NCBI GenBank assembly: GCA_035446985.1 | Contig: DAOTGG010000015.1 | Coordinates: forward strand, 1 to 23,825 | Source: JAQUSX01 sp035446985 | GTDB lineage: Bacteria > Bacillota > Clostridia > Christensenellales > CAG-314 | Direction of reading: 5' to 3' | DNA: 23,825 nt | Shown: piece by piece, positions 14,088 to 22,725 of the stretch | Numbering within the stretch: position 1 is the first letter of the stretch | Layout: each line of letters opens with the position of its first letter | Translations under genes and position numbers: made by a program | Notes under the pieces: generated by a model | The model's database searches: none | Told to the model about the DNA's origin: nothing | Seen by the model: the letters and a program-made list of their open reading frames with translations, nothing else

Positions 14088-15746
14088 TTAGAACAATCCT
14101 TTAATTACGCCTTCGTCCGAAATAGTCATATTGCAAGCCGCTGGTACTTTTGGCAAACCCGGCATAAGCATAATATCGCCGGCAACTGCGACTACAAAAC
14201 CCGCGCCCGCGCGAAGCTGCACTTCTCTTACCGTTACGGTAAAGTTTTCGGGGCGACCGAGTTTCTTTTGGTCATCGGAAAGCGAATATTGCGTTTTGGC
14301 TATTATTACGGGTAAATCGCCGTAACCTTCCGCCGTAATAGTTTTCATATCTTTTTTTGCCTTTGCGGTAAATTCGACTTCTTTCGCGCCGTAAATTTTT
14401 GTCGCAATAGCCGTTATTTTGTCGGCTATCGTTTGATTGAGTTCGTAAACGTAATTAAATTTTCCGCTGGCTTTGTCGACCAATTCCGCAACTTTTTTCG
14501 CCAAGTCGAGTCCGCCTTCGCCGCCTTTTGCCCACACTTCGCACGGCACAACGGGCGCGCCGAGTTTTTCGCACGCTTGCTCGATAATATTAAGTTCGGT
14601 TTCGGTGTCCGTTGAAAAGCGGTTGATTGCCACAACGCAGTTAATGCCAAATACGTTTGTGACGTTTTCTATATGTTTAGTAAGGTTAGGCAAGCCTTTT
14701 TGCAACGCTTCAACGTTTTCGTTCATAAGCGAGTTTTTGTCCGCGCCGCCGTGAAGTTTTAACGCCTTTACCGTAGCAACGATTACAACGCATTTTGGAG
14801 CGAGTCCGCTTAGTCGGCATTTTACGTCCAAAAACTTTTCCGCGCCCAAGTCCGCGCCGAATCCCGCTTCCGTTACGCAATAATCAGCGTAAGTCAATGC
14901 GGTTTTTGTCGCGAGTATGGTATTGCAGCCGTGAGCGATATTAGCGAACGGTCCGCCGTGAATAATGGCGGGATTGCCTTCCAATGTCTGCACCAAATTC
15001 GGTTTTAATGCGTCTTTAAGCAATATCGCCAACGCTTGATCCGCGCCCAGGTCTTTTGCCGTTACGGCTTTATTATCGTGCGCATAAGCGACCACTATTT
15101 TGCCCAGTTTTTCTTTAAGTTCTTTTAAGTCGTTCGACAAGCAAAGTATAGCCATAATCTCGCTTGCCGCTGTGATATTAAATCCGTCTTGACGAGTTAC
15201 GCCGTCGGGGGTGCCGCCTAGCCCAACGATAACGCTTCTTAAAGCTCTGTCGTTAAGGTCTACGCATCTATTCCATACAATACGTTTCGGGTCTATATTG
15301 AGCGGATTATCCTGATGCAAACTATTGTCTATCATAGCGGAAAGCAGATTGTTTGCCGCCGTAATGGCGTGAATATCGCCTGTAAAATGAAGATTGATGT
15401 CTTCCATAGGAATGACTTGGGAATATCCGCCGCCCGCCGCTCCGCCTTTTACGCCGAAAACAGGTCCTAATGACGGTTCTCTTAACGCCAGACAAGTCTT
15501 TTTGCCGATGCGGTTAAGCGCGTCGCATAATCCGATTGACATCGTAGTTTTTCCTTCGCCGCTGCTTGTGGGATTTATTGCGGTAACCAAAATCAGATTA
15601 CCTTTTGGATTTAGTTCGTTTACGTTGATTTTTGCCTTGTAAAAACCGTAAGGCTCGAGTTTTTCCGTCGGTACGCCAAGTTTTTGCGCAATTTCGGCTA
15701 TCGGACGTGGAGTCACGGAATCGGCTATTTCGATATCGGTAAGCAT
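14088..15746 (-). CDS. fhs: Formate-tetrahydrofolate ligase (10-formyl-THF synthetase)
   Basis: 552 residues, full length. The enzyme catalyses formate + THF + ATP = 10-formyl-THF + ADP + Pi, reversibly. P-loop-like ATP site TSSGEGKTT (60-68); family signature EPSLGPVFGVKGGAAGGGYS (90-109) followed by QVIPMEDINLHFTGD; C-terminal LMPGLPKVPAACNM. AAGGAG lies 6 nt before the ATG. The gene is transcribed away from the hut operon from a shared 245-nt control region. In that setting the reverse reaction is attractive: one-carbon units released from histidine as methenyl-THF can leave as formate with ATP formed. In acetogens the same enzyme runs forward, but no other Wood-Ljungdahl gene is seen here, so direction is an inference from context. 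Confidence 0.96.
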   Translation of the reverse strand: MLTDIEIADSVTPRPIAEIAQKLGVPTEKLEPYGFYKAKINVNELNPKGNLILVTAINPTSSGEGKTTMSIGLCDALNRIGKKTCLALREPSLGPVFGVKGGAAGGGYSQVIPMEDINLHFTGDIHAITAANNLLSAMIDNSLHQDNPLNIDPKRIVWNRCVDLNDRALRSVIVGLGGTPDGVTRQDGFNITAASEIMAILCLSNDLKELKEKLGKIVVAYAHDNKAVTAKDLGADQALAILLKDALKPNLVQTLEGNPAIIHGGPFANIAHGCNTILATKTALTYADYCVTEAGFGADLGAEKFLDVKCRLSGLAPKCVVIVATVKALKLHGGADKNSLMNENVEALQKGLPNLTKHIENVTNVFGINCVVAINRFSTDTETELNIIEQACEKLGAPVVPCEVWAKGGEGGLDLAKKVAELVDKASGKFNYVYELNQTIADKITAIATKIYGAKEVEFTAKAKKDMKTITAEGYGDLPVIIAKTQYSLSDDQKKLGRPENFTVTVREVQLRAGAGFVVAVAGDIMLMPGLPKVPAACNMTISDEGVIKGLF

Positions 15747-15805
15747 TTTTTCTCCTTTGTCAAATATATATTATGCGAAAACGTAAAATTGTTCCGTATA
15801 AAAGC

Positions 15806-15834
15806 ACTATATAAGTTTGTGTTATTTTTGTCAA
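15806..15834 (-). promoter_or_regulatory. Promoter of fhs
   Basis: Minus strand: perfect TTGACA (15829-15834), 17-nt spacer, TATAGT (15806-15811). The leader of about 55 nt shows no riboswitch-like fold. Confidence 0.7.
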
Positions 15835-15855
15835 TAAAAATTGGCAAATCTTAAT

Positions 15856-15875
15856 CATAAGAAACTCCGCTTATG
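15856..15875. repeat. Inverted repeat between the divergent fhs and hut promoters
   Basis: CATAAG (15856-15861) and CTTATG (15870-15875), spacer 8 nt, placed between the two -35 elements (15829-15834 and 15877-15882). It is a possible operator for a regulator of histidine use; 6-bp arms can arise by chance in such DNA. Confidence 0.35.
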
Positions 15876-15876
15876 C

Positions 15877-15905
15877 TTGTAAATATCAACAAAATATGTA
15901 ATAAT
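15877..15905 (+). promoter_or_regulatory. Candidate promoter of the hut operon
   Basis: TTGTAA (15877-15882), then a TG-containing extended -10 region TGTAATAAT (15897-15905). It leaves an ~80-nt, A-rich leader before hutH with GAGGA about 10 nt before the ATG. The match is moderate, as expected for a regulated promoter. Confidence 0.5.
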
Positions 15906-15991
15906 GATTTTAGTTAAAAATATCTAAAAAATAAACTTAATTTTGTCTGTTTTTGTTTAGTTGAAAAAAATTTACGAGGAAATATATAAAT

Positions 15992-17515
15992 ATGAAAATC
16001 ACAGTAAACGGAAATTTAACTCTGGCTGACGTTGTCAACGTTGCCCGCAACGGTTACAAGGTCGAAATATCGGCGGAAGCTTACCAAAGAATGGCATTAA
16101 GCCGCTCTCTCGTTGACGATTGCGTTCGAGAAGCTCGTGTAGTATACGGAATAACGACGGGGTTTGGAAAATTCAGCGATGTAAGTATACCCGAAGCCGA
16201 CAGCAAAAAACTTCAAAAAAATCTTATAATGAGCCATTCGTGCGGCGTGGGCGAGCCGTTAAAACCCGAAACCGTACGCGCGATGATGCTTCTTAGAATA
16301 AACTCTCTTTCCGTAGGCAACAGCGGCATAAGCCGCAACACGATAGACGCGCTGCTTGCTTTGTTAAACAGCGACGTCGTGCCTTACGTCCCGTCAAAAG
16401 GCAGCTTGGGCGCGTCGGGCGACCTTGTTCCGCTAGCTCATATGACTTTGACTTTGCTTGGAATGGGCGACGCGTTTTATAAAGGCAAAAAAATGCCTGC
16501 CAAAAAGGCTCTTACATTAGCGGGATTATCTCCTATCGAACTCACAGCCAAAGAAGGTTTGGCTTTAATAAACGGCACTCAAGCTATGAATTCATTTGCG
16601 ACGTTAAATGTCGTGGACGCGGAAAGACTTAACAAAATTGCCGATATTTGCTCGGCTTTAACAATGGAAGCCGAGAGGGCGGTAACAGACCCCTTTGACC
16701 CGAGAATACACGAACTCAGACGCCAAAGCGGACAAATAGATACGGCGAAAAATCTGCTCGCTTTGCTAAAAGGAAGCGAACGCACCACCAGACAAGGCGA
16801 AATCCGAGTACAGGACGCTTACACTATCCGCTGCGTTCCGCAAATACACGGACCGAGTAAAGACGCTTTGGGCTACGTCAAAGGCATAGTCGAACGCGAA
16901 ATAAACGCCGTTACCGACAACCCCGTTATTTTCCCCGAAACCGACCAAGCTATAAGCGGCGGAAACTTCCACGGACAATGCCTTGCTATGGCTCTTGACT
17001 TTTTGGCGATTTCACTTAGCGAACTCGCGAACGTGAGCGAAAGACGTATCGAACGTCTTGTCAATCCGCAGCTTAGCGGTCTTCCCGCTTTCTTGGTAAA
17101 AAAAGGCGGCTTAAACAGCGGCTTTATGATTCCGCAGTACGTTGCCGCTTCGCTCGTTAACGAAAATAAAGTATTGTCGCACCCCGCTTGCGTGGACAGT
17201 ATCACAAGCAGCGCGAACCAGGAAGACCACGTCAGTATGGGCATGACCGCGGCGAGAAAATCAAAAACAATCGTCGAAAACGTCACAAATGTGCTTGCGA
17301 TAGAACTACTGGTCGCTTGTCAAGCCATTGACTTTGGCGATAAAAACTTAAAACTGGGCAAAGGCACGGCTGCAGCGTACGAGACCGTTCGCAATGCGGT
17401 TACCTTTATGAATAAAGACCGTTTTATAGCTCCCGATATCGCAAAATGCGCGGAACTAATCGTTAATGGCGATATTTTGAACGCGGTTGAAAAAGCCGCG
17501 GGCAAACTGCTTTAA
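15992..17515 (+). CDS. hutH: Histidine ammonia-lyase
   Basis: 507 residues, usual length. It removes ammonia from L-histidine to give urocanate, the committing step of histidine breakdown, in the cytosol. The MIO electrophile forms from Ala141-Ser142-Gly143 in GSLGASGDLVPLAH, the same position as in the Pseudomonas enzyme. Catalytic Tyr52 lies in VVYGITTGFGKF. Other family blocks are visible: KEGLALINGTQAM, QDAYTIRCVPQIHGP, ITDNP-like AVTDNPVIF and SSANQEDHVSMG. The last block, with its QEDH, is more typical of histidase than of phenylalanine or tyrosine lyases. It is the first gene of the operon, behind GAGGA and a candidate promoter; hutU follows 27 nt later. The set of downstream genes confirms the specificity. 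Confidence 0.97.
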   Translation: MKITVNGNLTLADVVNVARNGYKVEISAEAYQRMALSRSLVDDCVREARVVYGITTGFGKFSDVSIPEADSKKLQKNLIMSHSCGVGEPLKPETVRAMMLLRINSLSVGNSGISRNTIDALLALLNSDVVPYVPSKGSLGASGDLVPLAHMTLTLLGMGDAFYKGKKMPAKKALTLAGLSPIELTAKEGLALINGTQAMNSFATLNVVDAERLNKIADICSALTMEAERAVTDPFDPRIHELRRQSGQIDTAKNLLALLKGSERTTRQGEIRVQDAYTIRCVPQIHGPSKDALGYVKGIVEREINAVTDNPVIFPETDQAISGGNFHGQCLAMALDFLAISLSELANVSERRIERLVNPQLSGLPAFLVKKGGLNSGFMIPQYVAASLVNENKVLSHPACVDSITSSANQEDHVSMGMTAARKSKTIVENVTNVLAIELLVACQAIDFGDKNLKLGKGTAAAYETVRNAVTFMNKDRFIAPDIAKCAELIVNGDILNAVEKAAGKLL

Positions 17516-17542
17516 AAAAAATTTTTAGAGGTTTATAAAAAA

Positions 17543-19582
17543 ATGATTACGAATTTTGACATTGGAAAGGCAATGACGGTAAAACTCGATTATCTGCCGC
17601 CGAAAAAGAATTTTGTAGAAGGCATCAGACGCGCGCCTAAAAGAGAGTTTCGCCTAAGTAAAACGGAAACGGAACTGGCGTTAAAAAACGCGTTGCGTTA
17701 TATTCCCGAAGAATGGCATGCGGAACTTGCGCCTGAATTTCTGCAAGAACTCTATACAATGGGCAGAATATACGGTTACCGTTTTCGTCCCGAAGGCAGA
17801 ATTTGGGGCAAACCCATAGACCAATACAAAGGTAAATGTATCGAAGGCAAAGCTTTCCAAGTAATGATCGACAACAATCTCGATTTTGAAATCGCGCTTT
17901 ATCCGTATGAACTTGTGACTTATGGCGAGACTGGACAAGTCTGCCAAAACTGGATGCAATATAACCTAATCAAAAAATACTTAGAAGTTCTTACAGACGA
18001 GCAGACTTTGGTTGTGTCTAGCGGACACCCAATGGGATTATTCCGCAGCGACAAACGCAGCCCGAGAGTAATATTAACCAATGGACTTATGGTCGGAATG
18101 TTCGACAATCAGCAAAACTGGCACAGAGGCGCGGCTTTGGGCGTGGCTAATTACGGTCAGATGACAGCGGGCGGCTGGATGTATATTGGACCGCAAGGCA
18201 TCGTTCACGGCACGTATAACACCATACTTAACGCGGCTCGTATGAAACTGGGTATCGGTCGCGACGCAAACCTTAACGGGGTTTTATTTGTCAGTAGCGG
18301 TCTCGGCGGAATGAGCGGAGCGCAAGGCAAAGCTATCGAGATACTTCAAGGCGTAGGCATTATCGCCGAAGTTGACGAAAGCAGGATTAAAACCCGCCAC
18401 GAACAAGGCTGGGTATCCGCTGTATGTGAGACGCCGAAAGAAGCGTTTGACCTGGCTGAAAAATGCAAAAAAGATAAAATCGGTATAGCGATAGCGTACC
18501 ACGGCAATATTGTAGATTTACTTGAATACGCCATTAGTAACGACAAACATATAGATTTACTTTCCGACCAGACGAGCTGTCACGCGCCTTACGACGGCGG
18601 TTACTGTCCGCAGGGAATAACCTTTAGCGAACGCACAAGACTGCTCCAAACCGACGAAGCGAAGTTCCGCAAACTGGTTGACAAAACCTTGCAGGCGCAT
18701 TTTAACGCTATTAAAAAACTTCACGCGAAAGGCACTTACTTTTTCGATTACGGCAACAGCTTTATGAAAGCGATATATGACGCGGGCGTCAGCGAAATTT
18801 GCAAAAACGGCGTCAACGAGCTTGACGGATTTATTTTCCCGAGCTACGTTGAAGATATTTTGGGACCTGTTTGCTTTGACTACGGTTACGGTCCTTTCCG
18901 TTGGGTGTGCCTGTCGGGCAAACCCGAGGACCTGCACAAAACCGATATGGCGGCAATGAATTGCATAGATAAAGACCGACGTTATCAGGATATGGACAAC
19001 TATATCTGGATTAAAAACGCCGAGAAAAACCGCCTCGTGGTGGGAACGCAGGCGCGCATACTGTATCAAGACGCTATCGGCAGACTTAAGATAGCATTAA
19101 AATTTAACGAAATGGTTCGTAACGGCGAAATCGGTCCCGTTATGCTTGGACGAGACCATCACGACACGGGCGGCACAGATTCCCCGTTCCGCGAAACCAG
19201 CAACATAAAAGACGGAAGCAATATTATGGCGGATACCGCCACTCATATTTTCGGCGGCAATTGCGCCAGAGGTATGAGCCTTGTCGCGCTGCATAACGGC
19301 GGCGGCACGGGAATAGGAAAATCCATTAACGGCGGATTCGGAATGGTGCTTGACGGCAGCGAACGCGTGGACGAAATACTGACTAACGCTATGCCGTGGG
19401 ACGTAATGGGCGGAGTGGCTAGACGTAGCTGGGCGAGAAACCCCAACGCTATCGAAACATCTATTGAATACAATCGTGATTACGGCGACAGAAATCATAT
19501 AACCTTACCGTATCTTACCGACGAAAAAGCCGTAAGCGAACTTGTGGCGAAAGAATACGATAAATACGCTTTGAAAAAATAA
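17543..19582 (+). CDS. hutU: Urocanate hydratase, long form
   Basis: 679 residues. It hydrates urocanate to 4-imidazolone-5-propionate using tightly bound NAD+ as an electrophile. Recognisable blocks are YGETGQVCQNWMQY (127-140), YGQMTAGGWMYIGPQGIVHG (204-223), the Rossmann glycine loop GLGGMSGAQ (253-261), GPVCFDYGYGPFRWVCLSGK and the C-terminal LHNGGGTGIGKSINGGFG. The common enzyme of Pseudomonas or Bacillus is about 555 residues; this belongs to the longer type (about 670-680) known from fusobacteria, Bacteroidetes and some clostridia, with an extended N-terminus (VKLDYLPPKKNFVEGIRRAP) and an extra internal segment. The ATG at 17543 has AGAGG upstream; the ATG 10 codons later (17573), behind GGAAAGG, is an alternative start. 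Confidence 0.95.
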   Translation: MITNFDIGKAMTVKLDYLPPKKNFVEGIRRAPKREFRLSKTETELALKNALRYIPEEWHAELAPEFLQELYTMGRIYGYRFRPEGRIWGKPIDQYKGKCIEGKAFQVMIDNNLDFEIALYPYELVTYGETGQVCQNWMQYNLIKKYLEVLTDEQTLVVSSGHPMGLFRSDKRSPRVILTNGLMVGMFDNQQNWHRGAALGVANYGQMTAGGWMYIGPQGIVHGTYNTILNAARMKLGIGRDANLNGVLFVSSGLGGMSGAQGKAIEILQGVGIIAEVDESRIKTRHEQGWVSAVCETPKEAFDLAEKCKKDKIGIAIAYHGNIVDLLEYAISNDKHIDLLSDQTSCHAPYDGGYCPQGITFSERTRLLQTDEAKFRKLVDKTLQAHFNAIKKLHAKGTYFFDYGNSFMKAIYDAGVSEICKNGVNELDGFIFPSYVEDILGPVCFDYGYGPFRWVCLSGKPEDLHKTDMAAMNCIDKDRRYQDMDNYIWIKNAEKNRLVVGTQARILYQDAIGRLKIALKFNEMVRNGEIGPVMLGRDHHDTGGTDSPFRETSNIKDGSNIMADTATHIFGGNCARGMSLVALHNGGGTGIGKSINGGFGMVLDGSERVDEILTNAMPWDVMGGVARRSWARNPNAIETSIEYNRDYGDRNHITLPYLTDEKAVSELVAKEYDKYALKK

Positions 19583-19613
19583 AAATTATTAAATACAGGA
19601 GAGCAAAAATCTT

Positions 19614-20510
19614 ATGTCAATGAACAAAATCGTTGAATGTGTGCCGAATTTCAGCGAAGGCAGAAATCCCGAAAACATTGAAAAAATCGTAAACTGTTTT
19701 AGAAACAAAACGGACGTAAAACTGCTTGACTACAGCTCGGACGCGGACCACAACCGTATGGTTGTCACAGTTGTCGGCGAGCCTATGCCCCTTGCGGAAG
19801 CCGTTTTGGAGGCTATCGGGGTGGCGAAAGATATTATCGACTTGACAAAACACATTGGTCAGCACCCCCGCATGGGAGCAACCGACGTCGTGCCTTTTAT
19901 TCCTATTCGTAACGTCACAAAAGAAGAAGCAATCGAACTTAGCAAGTTTGTGGGCGAGCAAATGTGGAGTAGATATGGTATTCCAGTTTTTCTGTATGAA
20001 AAATCCGCGTCCAATCCCGACAGAGAAAATCTGGCTAATATTCGCAAAGGTCAGTTTGAAGGAATGGCGGAAAAAATGAAAAAGCCCGAATGGACGCCCG
20101 ACTTCGGCAACAAGGCTCCTCACCCTACCGCGGGCGTAACAGCTGTTGGTATGAGAATGCCGCTTGTGGCTTTTAACGTAAACCTTGACACCGACAATCT
20201 CGATATAGCTACAAAAATCGGCAAACGCGTTCGTTTTATCGGCGGCGGCTTGCGTTTTGTCAAGGCCATGGGCGTTGAGTTGAAAGACCGTCATATCGTT
20301 CAAGTATCAATGAACCTTACCGATTACACCCAAACACCCATTTATATGGCTGTGGAAATGGTAAAGGTCGAGGCCAGACGTTACGGCGTTAACGTAATCG
20401 GCAGCGAAGTCATAGGACTCGTACCTATGCAGGCGCTCGTTGACTGCGCGGAATATTATCTGCAAATTGAAGAATTTAAACCAAGCCAAGTGCTTGAAAG
20501 CAATTTATAA
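19614..20510 (+). CDS. ftcD: Glutamate formimidoyltransferase (stand-alone)
   Basis: 298 residues, corresponding to the N-terminal transferase half of mammalian formiminotransferase-cyclodeaminase. It moves the formimino group from N-formimino-L-glutamate to tetrahydrofolate, giving glutamate and 5-formimino-THF. Motifs: CVPNFSEGRNPENIEKI (9-25), DADHNRMVVT, and HIGQHPRMGATDVVPFIP (80-97), where His84 corresponds to the catalytic His82 of the pig enzyme; GGGLRFVKAMG follows. AGGAG precedes the ATG (an ATG two codons on is equally possible). The cyclodeaminase half is a separate gene (21773-22393) at the end of the operon, as in many anaerobes; in fused enzymes the product is channelled between them. 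Only 4 nt separate its stop from the hutI start. Confidence 0.95.
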   Translation: MSMNKIVECVPNFSEGRNPENIEKIVNCFRNKTDVKLLDYSSDADHNRMVVTVVGEPMPLAEAVLEAIGVAKDIIDLTKHIGQHPRMGATDVVPFIPIRNVTKEEAIELSKFVGEQMWSRYGIPVFLYEKSASNPDRENLANIRKGQFEGMAEKMKKPEWTPDFGNKAPHPTAGVTAVGMRMPLVAFNVNLDTDNLDIATKIGKRVRFIGGGLRFVKAMGVELKDRHIVQVSMNLTDYTQTPIYMAVEMVKVEARRYGVNVIGSEVIGLVPMQALVDCAEYYLQIEEFKPSQVLESNL

Positions 20511-20514
20511 AAAA

Positions 20515-21759
20515 ATGAAAAAACTTTTGCTAAGTAACGCCGCCGAAGTCGTCACCTTTATGGGCGAAACGGCAAAAAAAGGCTCTGAAATGTCAAAACC
20601 GCTCGTTATAAAAAACGGGTGCGTACTGATAAACGGCGAGACAATCGAAGCGGTTTTTCCGATATCGGAAATCTCGCGTTTTGACACCGCTAACGCGGAA
20701 ATAATCGATTGTACGGGTAAAACCGTAACAAGCGGTTTTATCGACTGTCACACGCATTTTATTTTCGGCGGTTATCGGGAAGAAGAGTTTAACGACCGAC
20801 TTAACGGCATGAGTTATATGGAAATAATGCGGCGCGGCGGCGGTATCGTTAATACCGTCAGTAAAACCCGCGCAGCGTCCATCGACGAGCTTTTTTTCGA
20901 AGGCAAAAAACGACTTAAACAATATTTGGAATACGGCGTTACAACCATAGAAGGCAAGAGCGGTTACGGACTTGATATCGATACGGAATTAAAACAACTT
21001 TCGGTAATGGACAAGCTAAACAACGCTCAGCCCGTTGAAATAATCCAAACCTATATGGGAGCGCACGCAACGCCGAAAGAATTTGATTCGGCTGACCGTT
21101 ATATCGATTTTATTATCGAAAAAGTTTTACCGCAAATAAAAGAAAAAACAAAAGCGGAGTTTTGCGACGTTTTTTGCGAGAAAAACGTGTTTGACGTCGC
21201 TCAAAGCGTAAAGCTTTTAACGGCGGCAAAAAAAATGGGTTTTGGCTTAAAAATGCACGCCGAAGAAATCGTCCCTTTGGGCGGAAGCGGAGTAGCGTGC
21301 GAAATGGGCGCCGTTAGCGTCGAGCATTTACTCCATATAGATGAGACAAATATCGATAAGCTAAGCAAAAGCGGCACAATAGGCGTTTTACTGCCCGCGA
21401 CGGCGTTTTCGCTAAAAGAACCTTACGCGCCCGCACGCAAAATGATAGACAACGGCTGCGCTGTGGCGGTGGCAAGCGACCTTAATCCCGGCAGTTGCTA
21501 CACACAAAGTATTCCGCTTATTATCGCGTTGAGCTGTATGTATATGAATATGACAATCGAAGAAACCCTTTGCGCTCTTACGCTTAACGCGGCTTGCGCA
21601 ATTAACCGCGGCGGCAATATCGGCTCATTGGAAAAAGGCAAGCAAGCGGATGTAGTCATTCACGGAGTGCCTTCGATAAAATTTTTATCATATAACTTTT
21701 GCGTAAATCACGCTCAAACGGTAATCAAAAAAGGACAAATCGTTTTAAATAAAATTTAG
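20515..21759 (+). CDS. hutI: Imidazolonepropionase
   Basis: 414 residues, usual for HutI, an amidohydrolase-superfamily metalloenzyme that opens 4-imidazolone-5-propionate to N-formimino-L-glutamate. Metal ligands are visible: H79-x-H81 (DCHTHFIFGG), H248 (KMHAEE, with Glu251), and D322 (ASDLNPGS); His271 (VEHLLH) completes the site. Substrate-binding GKSGYGLD is also present. The frame extends upstream into the end of ftcD, but the ATG at 20515, 4 nt after the ftcD stop, starts the conserved KKLLLSNAAEV and is preferred. No strong Shine-Dalgarno is present, so translation probably relies on ribosomes finishing ftcD. It acts before FtcD in the pathway although its gene comes after. Confidence 0.95.
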   Translation: MKKLLLSNAAEVVTFMGETAKKGSEMSKPLVIKNGCVLINGETIEAVFPISEISRFDTANAEIIDCTGKTVTSGFIDCHTHFIFGGYREEEFNDRLNGMSYMEIMRRGGGIVNTVSKTRAASIDELFFEGKKRLKQYLEYGVTTIEGKSGYGLDIDTELKQLSVMDKLNNAQPVEIIQTYMGAHATPKEFDSADRYIDFIIEKVLPQIKEKTKAEFCDVFCEKNVFDVAQSVKLLTAAKKMGFGLKMHAEEIVPLGGSGVACEMGAVSVEHLLHIDETNIDKLSKSGTIGVLLPATAFSLKEPYAPARKMIDNGCAVAVASDLNPGSCYTQSIPLIIALSCMYMNMTIEETLCALTLNAACAINRGGNIGSLEKGKQADVVIHGVPSIKFLSYNFCVNHAQTVIKKGQIVLNKI

Positions 21760-21772
21760 GAGAAAATTATTA

Positions 21773-22393
21773 ATGTTATTGCAAGACCAATCTATAAAAG
21801 ATTTTGCGGCTTTGACAGCCAGCGATGCGCCAGTCCCCGGCGGCGGCAGTGTGTCGGCAATGTGCGCGGCTATCTCGTCGGCTCTTACGCAAATGGTGGC
21901 GGGACTTACGGCAGGTAAAAAAGGTTATGAAGCCGAAACGGAAAAAATGACGGAAATAGTTAATACAATGCCGAAAAGCACCGTCAAATTTTTGGACGGA
22001 ATCGACCGCGACAGCGAAGCATTCGACCTTGTTATGAACGCTTTTCGTATGCCGAAAACAACGGACGAAGAAAAAACCGTTAGACGCCAAAAAATCAACG
22101 AAGCGACAAAATACGCTGCGGAAGTGCCTATGAAACTCGCGCGCGAAGCGGTAAAACTTTTCCCCGTTATCGATTATGTTTCAAAAAACGGAAATAAAAA
22201 CGCTTTGAGCGATATCGCCGTAGCGACAATGATTTTACGTACAGCCGTTCGCGGAGCATTGTTTAACGTGCGCATAAATCTGGCGTCTTTACCCGAAAGT
22301 GAATACAAATCCGCTCTTTCCGCGGAAGTAATAGACCTTGAAAAACTCGCCGACGAACAAGAAAAAAGCATACTGTCAAACATAAATTTATAA
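21773..22393 (+). CDS. fchA: Formiminotetrahydrofolate cyclodeaminase / methenyl-THF cyclohydrolase family protein
   Basis: 206 residues of the FTCD_C/FchA family, an all-helical dimer that turns 5-formimino-THF into 5,10-methenyl-THF plus ammonia. The family hallmark is SDAPVPGGGSVSAMCAAISS (17-36), the glycine loop that contacts folate, followed by MVAGLTAGKKGY. The C-terminal part is amphipathic helix rich in Glu and Lys. AGGAG overlaps the hutI stop region, 13 nt downstream of which this gene begins, so it is the last gene of the operon. Some clostridial relatives act as cyclohydrolases on methenyl-THF; here the neighbours ftcD and hutI point to the deaminase role. A strong terminator follows. 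Confidence 0.92.
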   Translation: MLLQDQSIKDFAALTASDAPVPGGGSVSAMCAAISSALTQMVAGLTAGKKGYEAETEKMTEIVNTMPKSTVKFLDGIDRDSEAFDLVMNAFRMPKTTDEEKTVRRQKINEATKYAAEVPMKLAREAVKLFPVIDYVSKNGNKNALSDIAVATMILRTAVRGALFNVRINLASLPESEYKSALSAEVIDLEKLADEQEKSILSNINL

Positions 22394-22423
22394 TATTTTA
22401 GAAATAAAACTAAATGAAAATTT

Positions 22424-22454
22424 AACGCCATACAAATACGTATGGCGTTTTTTT
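22424..22454 (+). terminator. Terminator of the hut operon
   Basis: Perfect 10-bp stem AACGCCATAC (22424-22433) / GTATGGCGTT (22440-22449), 6-nt loop, T-run to 22454; 31 nt after the fchA stop. Confidence 0.9.
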
Positions 22455-22652
22455 GAAAAATTTTATCTGTCACGTTCTATAAAAATCGAATTTCAAAAAA
22501 ATAAAAATAATGCCGTCATTAAAAAATAAAATTATGATTTAATTTTTCAGTCTACTCGCATAATTATGAAAGCCTACTTTTTGACAGTAACAGTAACCAC
22601 ATTTGAGCGTATGTCAGCGTAAACGTTTTATTTTCCGCAGCCGCTTATAAAC

Positions 22653-22681
22653 TTTACATTTTTCGCCCGCAATGTTATTAT
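22653..22681 (+). promoter_or_regulatory. Promoter of the AEC-family permease gene
   Basis: TTTACA (22653-22658), 17-nt spacer, TATTAT (22676-22681), 44 nt before the ATG. The rest of the 332-nt gap (22455-22652) is AT-rich and shows nothing I can support; a TTGACA at 22581 has no matching -10. Confidence 0.55.
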
Positions 22682-22725
22682 TGAAATCGGATTCAGACAA
22701 AATTTTTTTTAAAAGGAAGATACAA

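Noticed and set aside
15747..15991. Folate (THF) or other riboswitch before fhs or hutH
   Set aside because: Predicted leaders are about 55 and 80 nt, AT-rich and without a recognisable fold or conserved core.
19617..20303. 228-codon open frame on the minus strand opposite ftcD
   Set aside because: Antisense shadow of a clearly conserved gene; composition is not protein-like.
22581..22586. TTGACA as promoter element for the AEC gene
   Set aside because: No -10 at 16-18 nt; the TTTACA/TATTAT pair at 22653-22681 fits better.
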